Assembly (NCBI GenBank): GCA_027886175.1
Contig: JAJNNQ010000003.1
Coordinates: 27,755,501-27,819,500, forward strand
DNA length: 64,000 nucleotides
Source of the DNA: Phylloscopus collybita
Lineage: Eukaryota > Chordata > Aves > Passeriformes > Phylloscopidae
Direction of reading: 5' to 3'
Program-made: the position numbers and the translations under genes
Notes under the pieces: model-generated
Database searches by the model: none
Seen by the model: only the letters and a program-made list of their open reading frames with translations
Told to the model about the DNA's origin: nothing
Shown here: piece by piece, positions 1-13,700 of the stretch
Numbering within the stretch: the stretch's first letter is position 1
How the letters are laid out: each line of letters begins with the position of its first letter

Positions 1-1419
1 CTGCAACTTCCCCAGAGGAAGCAAAACAGGAGGGTTCAGGCACATGTCCAGCCCAGGGGGATGGAGCCCTGCCCCGTGGCCGTGCAGATGTGGTGTATGT
101 TCATCACAGAGCCAGGCTCACTGCCAGATCCAGTGCCTGCTTTGGGACACAGGGCTCTCTCAAAGCCTGGGACCAGCAAAGAGCTGTCTAAAAGAGCTAA
201 GAAAACTTAAAGCAGTGCAGGAACTACTCCTGGTAGTTGTCCCTGTGTATTCAGAGCTCTCCTGTCGTAACAAACTGCTTTCATGGGGTGGGTTTTGTTC
301 TGTACACTGTGATTTTAGTGTAATGGGAGGGATGGTGCACAGCCCACTGGAGGGAGCAGTCACTCCTCCAGGGATCCTCTCGCGGGATTCAGTCTGAATG
401 CAAAGTCTGCACTCTGAGACAGCTGCATTTAAGCATTTTGCAAATTTATTTTCTACATGGTTTTTCAAGGATCAGTCACAGCCCAACCCTGTGGAGAGAC
501 ATGAACTAATAGTTTTTATCTTATGAATATCGGTCAAGGAGTTTGGGAGATATTATCAGCTGTGCTTACATCCTTATTTTCCACGTACTGCTGTTCAGCA
601 GTTCATCCTCAAACATCCAGCTCTGTTCTGCTGTTGACACTGCTCAGAAATAAATTTCTTTCACTAGAGAGGTGGTTCAGGTAAACCCAAGAACAAACTC
701 CAGAAGGATGAGTAGTATTACTGACAACAGCAGAGGTAAAACACCACGACTGGGCTGTTTTTCCAATTTCCATATAGAATATAGCTTTTTAGCTTTAAGG
801 GGTCACTGTTGGGTTCTTAACAGAAGTGCGAATTGTAGTGCTTTCTACTGTTAATTCTGGATGATGCTTTGCAAACGTTTTTTCTCACTGTGCTCAAGAG
901 GGGAAAAGGAATTAAATAATTAGGGTGTTTGAGGTCAGAAAGCACATAGAGAAATCTGTGTGTTGAAACTTGAACAGCTTTCACGTGCACTACAAAATAG
1001 CCCTATTCCAAAACCAAATCCAGAACAATTGTGTTTGTAACAGTCTTATACCAGCATTTGAATATAAGGTGTAAAGACAGGATGATGTGCTGGGTAAGGA
1101 TTCTTCCTCAGAAGGGCGACTAGGTTAAGATTTTGAGGCTCATTTTAAACTGCTCTTGCACACAGCAACAAAAGAAGTGCAGTGTTTGAAAGTTCATTAA
1201 CTGCACCTATAAAGTTAGTATTTCATAATGCAGAAAACAGTTAATTTGTATTGATCTGCCAATGTATGTTTATTAAAAGTATGTGCTTTTAGATGTGTGT
1301 CCACTTTAACCTTATGTTTCTGTCTCTTCAGTAGCGTGCTGTGGAAAAAACATGGATGTAAACATCCTTACAGGGTGCATGCATCTGTTGTGAATTGACA
1401 GCTCTTAATTGTTTTCCCA
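1..1419. other. Unique non-coding sequence
   Basis: No gene, RNA or recognisable repeat is seen. The first 400 bases are somewhat more GC-rich than the rest but have no splice or coding signature. The open frames here (up to 117 codons) are rich in Cys, Trp, Leu and Ser, as expected of chance frames. Confidence 0.6.
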
Positions 1420-1440
1420 CTTACTTGGACTCGGGTTTAG

Positions 1441-1600
1441 CTTGGTGGGGGTTTTTGTTTGTTTGGGGTTTTCGGTTTCATTTTTTGTTGGTTGGTTTTT
1501 TGTGTTTTGTTTGATTTTTTGGTGGGGGTTTGTTTGTTTGTTTTTGTGGGGTTTTTTGTTTGTTGGTTTGGTTTGGTTTGGTTTGTTTTTTTATTGTATT
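1441..1600. repeat. G/T-rich low-complexity tract in LTR head
   Basis: This stretch is nearly devoid of C and A on the plus strand, with short TTTG, TTTGG and GGGGTTTTTT runs. It includes several TTTGG copies at about 1565-1585. It lies inside the proposed LTR and probably belongs to its U3. Confidence 0.8.
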
Positions 1601-1843
1601 GGTTTTGCATGGCCTGGTTTTTGTGAGTGCAGGGGCCACAGAGGGAGCCTCTGTGAGAAGCACAGGGCAGCAGGGGAGGGGTTCCTCTCCCTGAGGAGTG
1701 AGAGAAACCATTGGTGATGGACTGACCATAACCCCCATTCCCTGTCTCTCTGCACTGTCAGTGGAAAGGAGGGAGGGACTGGGGGGAAAGGTGCTTTTAA
1801 GGGCTTATTTTAATTCTCCTTATCCTGATCTGATTTTTTTGGT

Positions 1844-1849
1844 AATAAA
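1844..1849 (+). promoter_or_regulatory. LTR poly(A) signal AATAAA
   Basis: A canonical AATAAA hexamer sits in the middle of the LTR, where the R region polyadenylation signal of a retroviral LTR is expected. Confidence 0.6.
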
Positions 1850-2044
1850 TTCACTTTTTATCTCCAAGCTGGGCCTGGTTTTGCCCTTTATGGTAACTGA
1901 TAAATGTTTTCTCCCAATCTGTACCTCAACCCATGAACCCTTCATTATATTTTGTCTCCTCTGTCCAGTTTCAGAGGAGGGTGAGCAAGAAGCATTTTTT
2001 GTGGATGCCCGGCTCCCAGCCAGCATCAAGCCATGACACTTACG

Positions 2045-4708
2045 TAGAAAGGGAAATATTCCTTTGGCTGTGCTATCAGAACCCATCAGTAGCTTCACAC
2101 GTTGCAAGAACTTGTCATTCTCTCCTCCCTCTCCACCACCACCACTTTCTCTCTGCTCTAAGGCTATGATTCCCTCTGCATCTGTAGAAATTTGTAGTGC
2201 TTTGTGGGAAGTAAATCCAGTCACACAGGCAGGAGCAAATCCAACAGTTTCATTGGCAGAGTCCCAGTAAGCCTGTACTACATTCTGCAGCAGCTGTTGC
2301 AGCATTACTGTTCTCTACCCAAAATTCTGGGTCCTAAGCTGTATCTTCAGTACCTTAAAATAGTGCTGTGTGGACTTCCTGTCATTGTCTTCTGGTGAAA
2401 AATAAAATACACAACAGCAACTACAGAGATACATTACCCTACTTCAGACCTGGAGTCTATCCACCTCTTCAAGGATTGTGTGGTATTTGAGGGAAAAGCA
2501 GAAGTTCTGTCCAGCTTCTCCCTCTGTCACCTTGAAAACAGGGAACTGATAATTGCAGTTAAGCAAAGTTGCTGCCCTTTCCTCCACAGCATCACCTGTC
2601 CTTGGATCACACTGAGAAGGGGCTGCTGTGGTTTTCTCTGCCAGGGAGAGTGGTTCAGGGCACTCAGATTCTGATGTAATTCCTGATTTTTAGGAAGGTA
2701 GAAAAGGGCTCAGTGCTCATTTTTGAATTTACTGTGTTTATAATGACACAGGGTTGCACAGGTTTTTGGCAACTCTGTCCCTGTAGATAACACAGGTAAA
2801 TGCCAAAATAGCAACAGGAACACTGATATGAATCCCAAAGGGATTGATTCAACACCCTGCAAAGTAGATGACTTCTGGTATAGCAGATGGGATGCTTGGG
2901 ATGTTTTGAAGTATTATAACCATCTCAAAACCTGGTTGTTTTGTTTTGCTGGTTATTAGTTGTCTTCAGGTAGGGGCCATGCTCACCTATGTCACATTTT
3001 ACGAATGGTGTTGCAAATCGTGCCACTCCTCCTCTGAAATGACACATTTCAAAAATATCCAAAGTTACTTCTGTGTTTATTTTCCCCATAGCATGGCACA
3101 TCACAGTCTATTTACTGACAGATCCTTCCTTTTCCACTCAAGATTACTTTAGGCAAAAATGAGAGAAGCGATTCTGATATCTTGCTCTTTGCAACCTGAA
3201 TTGTTGTTTTATTAGATTATATGGGAACTTGAATTGGTGTGGCAAATGGAAGTTCTTTCTTTTTTTTCTTTACACACTCTTTTCCACAGAAATAGGCCAT
3301 ATTATTTTTTCAGTCCATATGGCTTTAAAGTAAAGTAAACTGTGTAGGGTTTAAAGTAAAACAGTGTAGGGTTTTGTCAAAATGGACAAGGTAACTATAG
3401 TTGTTGAGGGAGTTGTATAGCCCGAAGTTTCCTTTACAACTGTTAAAAGAGAGAGTTTTTCAAGACTTCTTGGTAACTCATAAGGGAGGTTTATTTGTTG
3501 TTCCCTGCCCCCTTCTAATCTGGTTGTCCAGTTCAGCAAATCAATGTGCAGGACACACTAACTTCTCACCAGTTTTATACACCAGGTCACATCTGTACCC
3601 AGCCTCTGTGCTGCCTACAGTCACATCATTAAGTAGAGTTTGTGGGCTTGATGGCCAGTGCAAGGTAATTAACACCATATCCTAGGAAGGCAGTTTGATT
3701 TGTCATTTGCTACTGGTTTTACTGAGACTTGTTTCTGTCACCTTCATACATTAATCTGTTACTCACTGGCTAATAAGGAGCTGAACCTAGTTTCCTGAGC
3801 TTGTGAACTTTTGCAACCTCAGTTGAAGTAATTTACATCTAAGGCTCTTGGTGTCTGAGAACAAAATAGTATTCAGGTTCTTAACATTGCTCTGAGGATG
3901 TTAACTACAGGAGTTAGATTGCTTAGATTGGGGTTGAACAGCCAGATCAATGCCTGTGAGCTCTTGCAGCTCCCTTGGAGGTGCTGTCATCATTATGGCT
4001 CACCCTTCAAAGCAGTATCTGATTGCTAGGAGGGAAACAACAGCGCCTGAAATTACTTGGTGTGAGCAGTGCAAGTGGCAGCAGAGATGGTCAAGCAGCA
4101 AAGAGCACAGCCAGTGAAAAATATAAGGTAACACTTACTACAATTTAAACATATTTTATGTAACTCCTAGTATAGCATTGACACTGCTCTTGAGAAGATA
4201 GATCAGTCTCAAGTGACCAACAAAAAGTACTTGGGTCACAGAAGAAACATGCTGAAATTCTAATTATGGAAGGTTATACTGTTCTCCTCTGGACTCCATC
4301 TAGAAGAAAAACCTTTTCATTATTTGGCTATCTCACTGGTACCCCTTCCCCATTACAGTTCAGGGTAAATGTTTTTGGTGGCTCCTGACAGAATCGGGAT
4401 CTCGGTTCTGCATTAGGTGGCGAAAACAAGTTCCAGTACAGAGATACAGAGATCTGCTAACGGGATAAACCCAGGAGGAGTTCATGTTAGTGTTTTAGCC
4501 AATTAATACAAGAGCTAGAGGCAGAGAGGTGGAGCTGGGTTCAGTCAGTCTGAGCCTCAGATAACTGACACATCCAGGACTGGTTTCCTGCACCTGCTCA
4601 GTCACAGCAGTGGTCATGGAGACAGTTCACCCATTGCCACTTTATGTTCAGGAGTGCTCTGAGGGCTGTTCTAGGAGGTGCATGACTGAGGTGTAGTTTC
4701 TTGTCTGG
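2045..4708. other. Unique non-coding sequence
   Basis: No gene or interspersed repeat is recognised. The only structured element is a short imperfect tandem duplication at 3325-3372, with two copies of a 22-26 bp unit reading TTAAAGTAAA...GTGTAGGGT. Confidence 0.55.
3325..3372. repeat. Two-copy tandem duplication, 22-26 bp unit
   Basis: TTAAAGTAAAGTAAACTGTG is followed by TAGGGT, then TTAAAGTAAAACAGTG and TAGGGT again. The two copies differ by a few bases and a 4-bp indel. It is probably a replication-slippage duplication. Confidence 0.75.
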
Positions 4709-4723
4709 AAAAAAAAAAAAAAA
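4709..4723. repeat. A15 homopolymer run
   Basis: There are fifteen consecutive A residues, with no identifiable retrotransposed body upstream. Confidence 0.85.
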
Positions 4724-7700
4724 CAAACCACCAAACAGATGATAACTATTGCCCTGAATTGTTAATTAAAATTAATAGATTTTCTCAATGATCTTGCTAT
4801 GTGATACCACTAGGAATATGTAAAATCGTTTGTTTACAATTTTCTAAAATAAAAAAGCCAACACAGGTTCTTCTCAATAGGAATGATTATTCTTCCCACC
4901 TGTGCTCCAGGCAACCGTATGATCTATCTATGGGATAGCCTGCATTAGCAGAGAAAAATAAAAGTTATGCAGGGATCAAACCCAAAGCTGGACTTTGAGA
5001 AACATGCTGTAAGTGTTGGCATGTTCTGGAAAGTTTCAGAAATGTTGAAAAAAGTCCAACAAGCACAAACCCCACAAAAGCACAAACATAAAAATGCCCT
5101 TGCCAACTGCAAAAGTTCTGGCTCCTTTCCTCTCTCCTTATTTACCACAGTCTCATTAAGCACATGAATTGGATGGCTCCAAGCACATTTTTCTGTGGGG
5201 CAGTCTGGCACAAATTTGCAATGTGTTCCAAGAACTCCCGGTGACCCTCTATCAGAAATAAATAATTCTGTTGAATAAGCAAACAGAAAGTTACCAAGAA
5301 ATAACTGCACATGTGACAGGAGAGTTGTTATAACCTATTTGCTCGTCAGAAGATTGAGCTCTTTTTTCGGTGCTGAAAATTAAAACAGTTACTTCTCATT
5401 TTTATCTTTAACTCTGTGGGAAGTGGTAATTATGAGAGGACTGTGGCTAAAGGGAGTACTTTGGTAAATGTGGAAAATGCTGTGATACACTGAAGAATGA
5501 ATAAAAAAGGTTTTCAACACTTCAATTCCTTTCAGATTCTCTGTCATCTGCTTACAAATAGATATCCTGGCTTGGTCAGTTTTGAGTGTCCCCCTTTTTC
5601 TTTCTCCTGCTCTGCTTATTGCTCAGTCTAATTCCCATCTAGAGGTACTTCCAGTCTGGCTCAAGACCCCTCTTTCCCCATCTTCTGCATTGTCTGCAAA
5701 GCTCTTGTGTATTTGTCCTGTGCTACAGAGGTACTGACCACAGAGGCACAGTAAAGAGAAGAGCTGTAAAATCATACCAGATGTAAATGGTGCAAGAAAT
5801 TAAGACAAGGTGTAATGACTTATTTATGCTCTACAGAAAGAGTGAACATTTTTAATAAATACATTTTTCCAGTTATTCTCAGTTTATACCTTTCCTTACT
5901 TCATAGAGAAGTGATGTATTGAGCCTTGCTATAAAAGCAAAATAGGAACTGAAGGCATTGAACTGCCCGTGTTCAATCTGATATTTCTAAATGCAGATGT
6001 ACTGAATCAAAGCAGCTGCTATCTAGAGAGCCATGATGTTTCATGCTACCCTTTGGGCATTTATCTTATACAGAAAGAGTAGTTCTTTTCTAAAATAATA
6101 AATGAGCAATTCCTGCAGTGCATAGAATGAATAAACATTCATGGATTTAACAATGTAAGAAATTGTATTCTTGTCTTATACTAACTGTGTTAATGTTAAA
6201 AACTTTACAAAGAATGGAGATAGAATGATAGAATTAATAATGTGCTTAAAGGTGAAAAAGGTAAAATAATTTATTCAGTGGAAAGGAAGGGCAAAGCTAA
6301 TACTCCAGAAATATCAAATATATTGCTTTTAATAAGAAATCTATTTTAAAACTATCAGCAATATAAAGACCAGATCACAAATAATGGGTCTATACTCATC
6401 TGTCTTCAGGTTAGTTAATTTTTATAAATACATATATTTAGACAGTATTTATGACTTGGGATTGGGGTTTGTGTTATTTTGGTTTGGTTTTCTTCGTATC
6501 AAGGCATTTCTCCTGTTTTTATATAAACCTTACTGCCCTGTAAAAGAGATTCAGTCAGTACTATGGACAGATTCCATTCTGAGTCAAATGAACCAGGGAA
6601 AGATCCTAAACCCAAGAAGAGACAAAGTTGTTACTCTTCTTAGAGACATTTTAGTATTCCAGAGTGGAGGATGAGCGTTTTAGCTGTTCAGCTGAAATAG
6701 GTTTAGCTGTAGCTGACACAGGTTTCACATCCCATTGTCCTTACAGGTTTAGCTGGATGAATGGATTCACCAGGTACCAGTCACAGTGCTCAGAATCAAC
6801 TGCAGTGCCAGGAAGAAACTTCTTTTCAACACAGAGTTCCTGTTTTGAGGCGTAATCATCTTTTCTATAATACTTCGAGACCCAGTTTTAATTTTTTCTT
6901 GTTGTTGTTTGGCTGGTTGGCTGTTCTTGGCTGTTACTACAGTTTAGAGAACTTGAGGCAGAAGAGAACAACCTGAATAGCACTGGCAGCAAATGAAATT
7001 ACAACCTACTGAAAAGGTCAAAGCAGTGCTGCTCCCAATGGTAACCTACAGAATACATGAGGCCTTTCAAACACATCATTTCTCTGTCAGAAATTGCAAA
7101 AGAGCACAGCAAACGACAAGAAATTTATCCATAACTGTTGGAATTAAGTTGGCAAGAACTTAGACTTAAAATGTTCCAGATTAAAACATAGCCATTTGTA
7201 CATTTTTCTCAACAGCTGCACTTGAATTGCAGGGAGAGCTGGTTCCCCGCCTGGATGTTGCTCCTCTCCTCAGATTCACGGGGTAGTCACAGGATATGTG
7301 TGCAGCAAGGGGGGTTAGAAAGTGTCAATTGTTCCAGAAACATAGGTAACGTTCACAGTGGAACTTGATCACTCAGGGCAAATAGCGAACTGTTTGTTGC
7401 TGCAAAGGAAAGAGGACAACCTGATCTCTGCTGCCAGGGTTGAGGGACGAAAGCAGATCCCACAGCCCTGGCTGTGATGGTGACTGATCCTGTCAGTTCA
7501 GTCGGCTCTCTGTCCCATGTGACATTTTGGTGTTGGTGCTGTTTTCCTTTGCAGCTCATATTTCCCTGGCTGGTGGAAACATAGGAGGTGTAAAATGTCA
7601 TTTGCTTTTGGGGATACTTAGCTGCTACAAAGACGAAGCAGTCAGGTCAGGGAAATAGCACGAGGCAAATTGTCATAGGGGGAGAGACAAGAAACAATGC

Positions 7701-10700
7701 TGACTGATCCTGTCACAAGCCATGATGCCTTTACAGCATGCAGAATTTCCTGAGACAGTGAACTGAAAGATGCTGGCCAGCAGGGATTACTAACTTATAA
7801 AATATGTAGTGAGAACTCTGTGCAAGGCTCTCCCTCCAGTGCTGGGGAAGGCAGGAGGACAGAGTGCCTCAAGCAGGAGTAATTGGCAATCCCTGGTGTT
7901 TTCAATGAAGTGGTGCCTTTGAAGCTAAGCACACTGAAGGATATCTTTGCATTTAATTCATCTCATCAGTCTCAACTGCAGTTGTCAAAATTTTGGTGTC
8001 AGTGGGAATATTACTTTGACTTTACTTAATAGTGATGGAAAGAAGACAATGATAGGCTGTGTTTTGTCATCCTTGTTGTTCGCTAACTCCTTATTTGGGA
8101 AGCAATTCCTTCTGTGGGGCACAGGCTTGTGCAAAGGGTTGCTGTGTCCTGGTGTTGCTTCTCCTCAGTGCATGATGGAGCAATGCTGGACATGTCCATC
8201 CCTCAAAGAACTGACTTTTAAAGCAGGCACCTGGAGGCTGATAGGTGATGCAGCTGCTAGGCCACAACGCTTTCCTCAGGGAAACACTTCCAGGTTGTTT
8301 CTTTTCATAATAAAAACTTCCTCTTTATCTGTTCTACCTTTAAACTTCAAGACTGATGGAAAGCCAGACCCTTTCTGCCAAAGGATTTCTGGTTTAATCC
8401 CTGTCTTTACACAATGTGAGTGCATTTATTAACTTGTGAGATAACTTTTATATCCAAATTATTTGTGCCTGAGTTTTCTCTGTGATTTACTGTTCAATTT
8501 TGGCTTCCAGACAGTATTTCTTGGACTTACAGCTGAATGGCACAATTTCCAAAGATGCACTATGCATAGCAATCCACACTGGTTTTGTTTTGCTTTTCAG
8601 TGTTAAAAGTGGTTTACGGAGATGTAATTTTAGATGTAGGTGACTTCATCAAACTTGCATTGGTTTTGCTTCTGGGTAGAGTCTCCTGGTCCATCCTGCA
8701 ATTACTCAACCAGAGAGGATGAACCAACCCCATAGTTTTGTATTAAAGTAAGCACAAAAAGATCACAATCCAGACAAAGTTGCTCAATACATCTCCTATT
8801 TCATTCAGTTTGACTTCTTATTTCACTTAAAAATAACTTCAGTTTATCACTTTTAAAAAATAAAAATAATAATATTTTTCCAATCAATATTTGGTGGTTG
8901 TGTGCTTACTAGCTTTTAGGTACACTTTCCTGATTAAGAACAGGACACTACATAATGCTGTGGCAGGTTTTTTGAAGAAGAGGAAAATGATAAGCAGCTG
9001 TGGTTTCAGGGCCCTTGAAAATAAGGGAATTCTCATGGCTTATTCCTAAAAAAGGAATATGCAGTAAAACCCATGGAGTTTTTTATTACTGCCTCTAAAG
9101 AGAAGAATCTTTAGTCAGACATTCAATGCTGCTTCTTGAGAAGGAAGATATTGATCCTGGAGATATTTCCATTATCTCTTCATTGTCATGAAAAATGACT
9201 AGGTCTGCCTGGCTACTATCAGTTCCAACCTGCTGTGTACTAATATCCCCCTTGGAACAGCTGAATTTACTGCAGCAGGAAACGTGGACAGTGACCTGGA
9301 GAGCATCTGCCTGTGGGCAGCTGCCCCCCGTGCATCCCTGACTCTTGTCTCCCTTCCCACAAAAACTCACAGCAGAGGAGATGTAGCAATCAAGTCCAGT
9401 GGCTCAACTGGAAGATTTTTCTGGTGTCTAACCTAAAGGCTCTTTCCTCCATAAACCCATTCCATGTTGTCCTTTCCCCTGTGGATAGGGGAGGACAATT
9501 TCTTACCCGCGTTCCTGCAGCAGCTTTCAGTAAGGCGGGAACTGCTTCCTCCCCTGCCAACATTCTTTTCTCAAACCTGAAAAACCTCCAATTTGTGATA
9601 TGGACTAAAGAAGGGTTGCTACTTCCTTAGAAAGATCTTTAAAAAAGTAAAGTACAGAGTAATTAAAACTGAAAGCAGGCAGATCTGGAAAGATGAAGTA
9701 ATTTATAGGAGAAAATGAAACTAGAATTGACAAATAGTACAGTAGCACTGAGCAAGTGCTTAAGCTAAGGAATAATTATATATAAACTTTCCAAGAGTAT
9801 GTTGAGACTGGAAATCAGTTTTTAGTTATCACACAAACGAGGTTCTAGAACAGCCTTCTAGTACAGAGAAAAAAAGCCCAACTAACTCTTAGGAGGAGCT
9901 TGATGAGTTTAAGGAAGAGATTGCACAATGTAATTATTTGTGAGGATAGAGAGAACTTAATAGTCTGGGCAGTCCCTTCCAAATCTTTTGTTTCAGCTGA
10001 ATTTCCTTGTTCAAAAGTCTCCTTAGCCAGCATGTTTCTTGGAAAGATGGAGTATCCTATCCTGGGATCCAAAACATCAACTGAAAAATTTAACAGCGAA
10101 TAATTTTGGTTTTTCTCACTTGGTGAAAACTTTCACTGACATCAGAAGGAGTTGTGCTGGGTGAGAGTCTCTGTATGTATTTCTACATAATAGGTTCATG
10201 CCCCACTGTGACTGGATTTTCACTGTACACAAAAATAAACTAGAAATTGGTTTTGGGGAGATGAAAAGAATGTCAGATGCAAGTACTTTATTAATGCAAG
10301 CAGCAGTAACATCCTTAAAATGTGTTGTGCTTGGAAATTTTCTCCAATTATATAGGTTTGCTGTTTTACTGGGAGGCCAGAATTTTCAACAGCAGTATTA
10401 GTAGTGACCCATAAGGCTCATGAGAAAAGCTTTAGGAATAAACATTCTCCAAAATGCATGAGTATCATTTGTATTTTAGAGGCTCTGCTTATCAAGGCAT
10501 TATTACTTTTATCCTAATTTTTTTTGGCTTGGGTTTTCATTTTTGGAGGTTTCTAAAAAATATTTTTGTTGTTGTTAAGAGAAAGAAAATTTAAATAGCT
10601 GCTGTTCTATGCATTGTACATTAAATTTCTTGTTTCAACCAAGGACTGAAATCAAAATGAATCTTTCTGTGTTTATATCCTATCAGAATACTAAAGGATC

Positions 10701-13700
10701 ATTTGAAAATAGGGTCACTCTGAAAGCTGGAAAATTTTTCCCACATCATTTGGACAGAAATTTTTATTAAAATTCAAAACTATCCTGAGAAAGTGTTGAT
10801 TATCAAATTTTCTTTAAAATCCTTTCTCTAAGATTGGGTCAAAAATGCCATAACATGAAAGGGACAGATGCAAATATTGCAACTTGAGCTTATCAACAAG
10901 ATAAAAATAAAGTTTGTCTGCTATTTTTAAGATTTAGGTTATTTTGATTGCTTCCCCTAAGCATTCATTTGTATGCACAACAGAAGTTCTTCTAGAGTCA
11001 CCTAGGGGACATATATTTCAAAATTTGTCCCAGTATGTCACCACGAAGAAGCATATGATGAACTTTTAAAATACTTCATATTGCAATAAATGTAATACTA
11101 AGCAGAGATCATTTATACATTATGTATGGTAATGCCTCAGGAATATCATTCTGGAAGAAAGTCAGAAAGGAGTGCAAGAGAATACTAAAAAATCCTTCCA
11201 GATTAAGTTCAACTTTATCACTTGTGGGAGACACCTCCTACTGAGGTGAGCAATCTCATCACATCATTACATTTCTATTTCTGCCATTCCTTCAGCAAAG
11301 TGCTCGTGGGGTTGGATTAAGCCATCTCCTCCTGTTCTGTATTTATGTGTTAAACCTTTGGTTGTATTTTTTGAGAGAAAGCTACAGATGAGTCTGTGTG
11401 TGAGGGGGAAGTTGATTCTGTGAGATTTGAGACTGTTTTCTCTCTTTCTGTCTGTTGTATGAGTAGGACAACATGGGGAGCTGTCACACGCTTCACTTGA
11501 GGGTAACTTTCTGCAGACTTTGGAAAGTTTCAGTCTTTTCCTTTAGGTGACTCCTACCTTCAGAACTTGTTAATTCAGATATTTCTGAAAGAAAAAAAAG
11601 TCATAAAGGTGAATTGTTTGAATATTTTTAAGATTGCTACTTATCAATCTCTCCTACAGAACACAAGCACAATAAAAGCAAGGAAAGGAAAGAACATAAT
11701 CTATGGTTTCTTGCCTATATAAACCAATGTTAACCATGTCTCCCTGTTTCTCAGATGCTCAAATAGTCAGGCTTTGTGTCCATCTGGAATGGCAAAACAA
11801 TTAAACTGCATCAGGGCACATAAAAGGGGATGGTTGAGAACCTGTACAAATCCATACTAGGAAAAGTAGTCTATATACTTGTGTATTTTTATTTAAAGAT
11901 GACTGTGAAACATTATTAATCCATACACTGCCACCTCTATCTTTTTACAACTAATTTCTGTCTACATTTTAAGACATAAAGGAGTAGCAGTAATGTCAAT
12001 TAAAAAGCAGCAGTTATACAAAATGCCCATTTATTGAAACTTAGTGCTAAATCTTTTTGCTATTGACACGGTTGGTATTCTTAACTTTGCCTCGCTTCAA
12101 GGTCAGATGTGTGGGTTCATTCTGGAAACAGCCTAATGGATTGGAATTGTGATCAACCATTATTGATTTTCTCCCATTTAATAAAAGGGAAACCAGGCTC
12201 ATTTAAACGATTCCATTTAGAGGAAGACTCAGTGTGAGTCATTTTGCTCTCTTCACTCAGCCCTGCCAACGCTCCACTACACAGAAGCTCAGTTTCCTCC
12301 CAGCTGCCAGGCAGCACCTCTTCTGCTGAGAACAGAGTCCAGGCAGCTGATAAGCTGAGAGAGTTTAGATTGCACCATCCAAGGAGAATGGAGAGCTGAG
12401 AGTTCAGCTTCATCAAATAAAGAAAAGGAAGGTGACACTTCCCATATGTTTTGCAGTCCTGAGAGAACCTCTCCTTTCCTACCTTTCCCCCTACATTGCT
12501 AACTCTTGATCAACTTTTAATTTGCTCAATACTCCTATTTCTTGCTGTTTCTGAAGTCATGTCAGTCAGTCTATAAAGAATAGTGAATTTGTATCATTTG
12601 TTTCACCTCTTTTACCTAGCTCAATTTGAGAAGCTCACTGTAGAGGAGCAGATTATTTTCATGTTATTTTTCATTTCTAATAGTACTGAAAAATACTTCC
12701 TCAGTGCTGGTTCAGGTGAGGCAAATCTTCCAGGCCTGCTGTGCTTTCAGGTGAATTTTATGCAGTCAGTGTATTTCTGTATGCAGAGGCCATCCCAATC
12801 CAAAGGTATTGCATTACCTAGGGAGAGGCACAGAACACAATTTCGTAACAGAGGTACAGGCTGTTCCACAGTAATACACCTTTGCCCCTTTGAGGGAGGG
12901 TAAAACTTCATCTTTTAGCCATGGAATGACAGCAGTTGTGAGTCTGCTTAATTCCCTTGAGATGGCTAAATGCAAGGAGCCCGGGGATGAAGAGGCAACA
13001 CCAGCATCTTTTAGAGTGCTTTAGGAAGTGTGCACTGCATCGGGGGTCCCTCTGGGGGTGGCAGAGCATTCCAAGCTCCATGGTGGCCATCACATTAATT
13101 GTCATATAATGCACATCTTAATACCCCCTCAATTGCACTCCTTTCAGTGGCTGTTTAATCAACTATTAAGTAATTAACTATTTGTTTGAAAGATACCAAA
13201 ATGCTCCTGCAAATGGAGTAAATAGGTGATAGGGGAACTCTTGAAAGTGCATCTTAAGGGTTTTATATATAAATACACATTAGAGGTATATACACACATG
13301 TATGAGGAATTAATCAGGAAGGAGATATGTACACAAAATTCCCTAGGAAATGTTTGTGGTACTGAACTCTGCCCTGTAAATTGCTGGACAGAATGGTTGA
13401 GACTAAGGAGTTCCCCAGTAATTTTCCTTTAAATGCCACCTTTTTCTTAATGCTTGGGTACAGAAACACGTTTGCATGAGGAAACAGATACTGGCTTTTG
13501 AAGTGGAAATTTATTTCAATATGTTTTGAATAAAATATTTCACTGTAAGAAAAGTCTCCATTTTTTTTTCCAGCTTCTTTTGCAGAAATATTCTCTTTAA
13601 TATTCAGTGAAAAGTCAATTATTTCAGTAGGGATTTTCATAGTCCATGTTTCCAAAAGATTGCATTGTGCTCTCAAAATGACTTGAATGCCACTGTTGTG

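Larger units (their letters stand above)
1426..2038 (+). mobile_element. Solo LTR of an endogenous retrovirus (ERVK-like), plus strand
   Basis: The element begins TGGACTCGGG, runs through a G/T-rich tract (about 1441-1600), has a poly(A) signal AATAAA at 1844-1849, and ends CCATGACA. It therefore has the TG...CA ends of an LTR. The left flank CTTACT (1420-1425) and right flank CTTACG (2039-2044) match at 5 of 6 bases, consistent with an aged 6-bp duplication of the kind left by ERVK/alpha-beta-type integrases. The 3' part resembles LTRs I remember from passerine genomes. No internal gag-pol sequence adjoins it, so it appears to be a solo LTR. A 161-codon minus-strand frame crossing its 3' end is chance. 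Confidence 0.75.

Noticed and set aside
1820..2305. 161-codon minus-strand frame
   Set aside because: It overlaps the 3' half of an LTR in antisense and runs into unique DNA, with no recognisable motif.
7947..8432. 161-codon plus-strand frame
   Set aside because: Composition is like random translated DNA, with no domain, splice signals or promoter. It remains the longest frame outside repeats.
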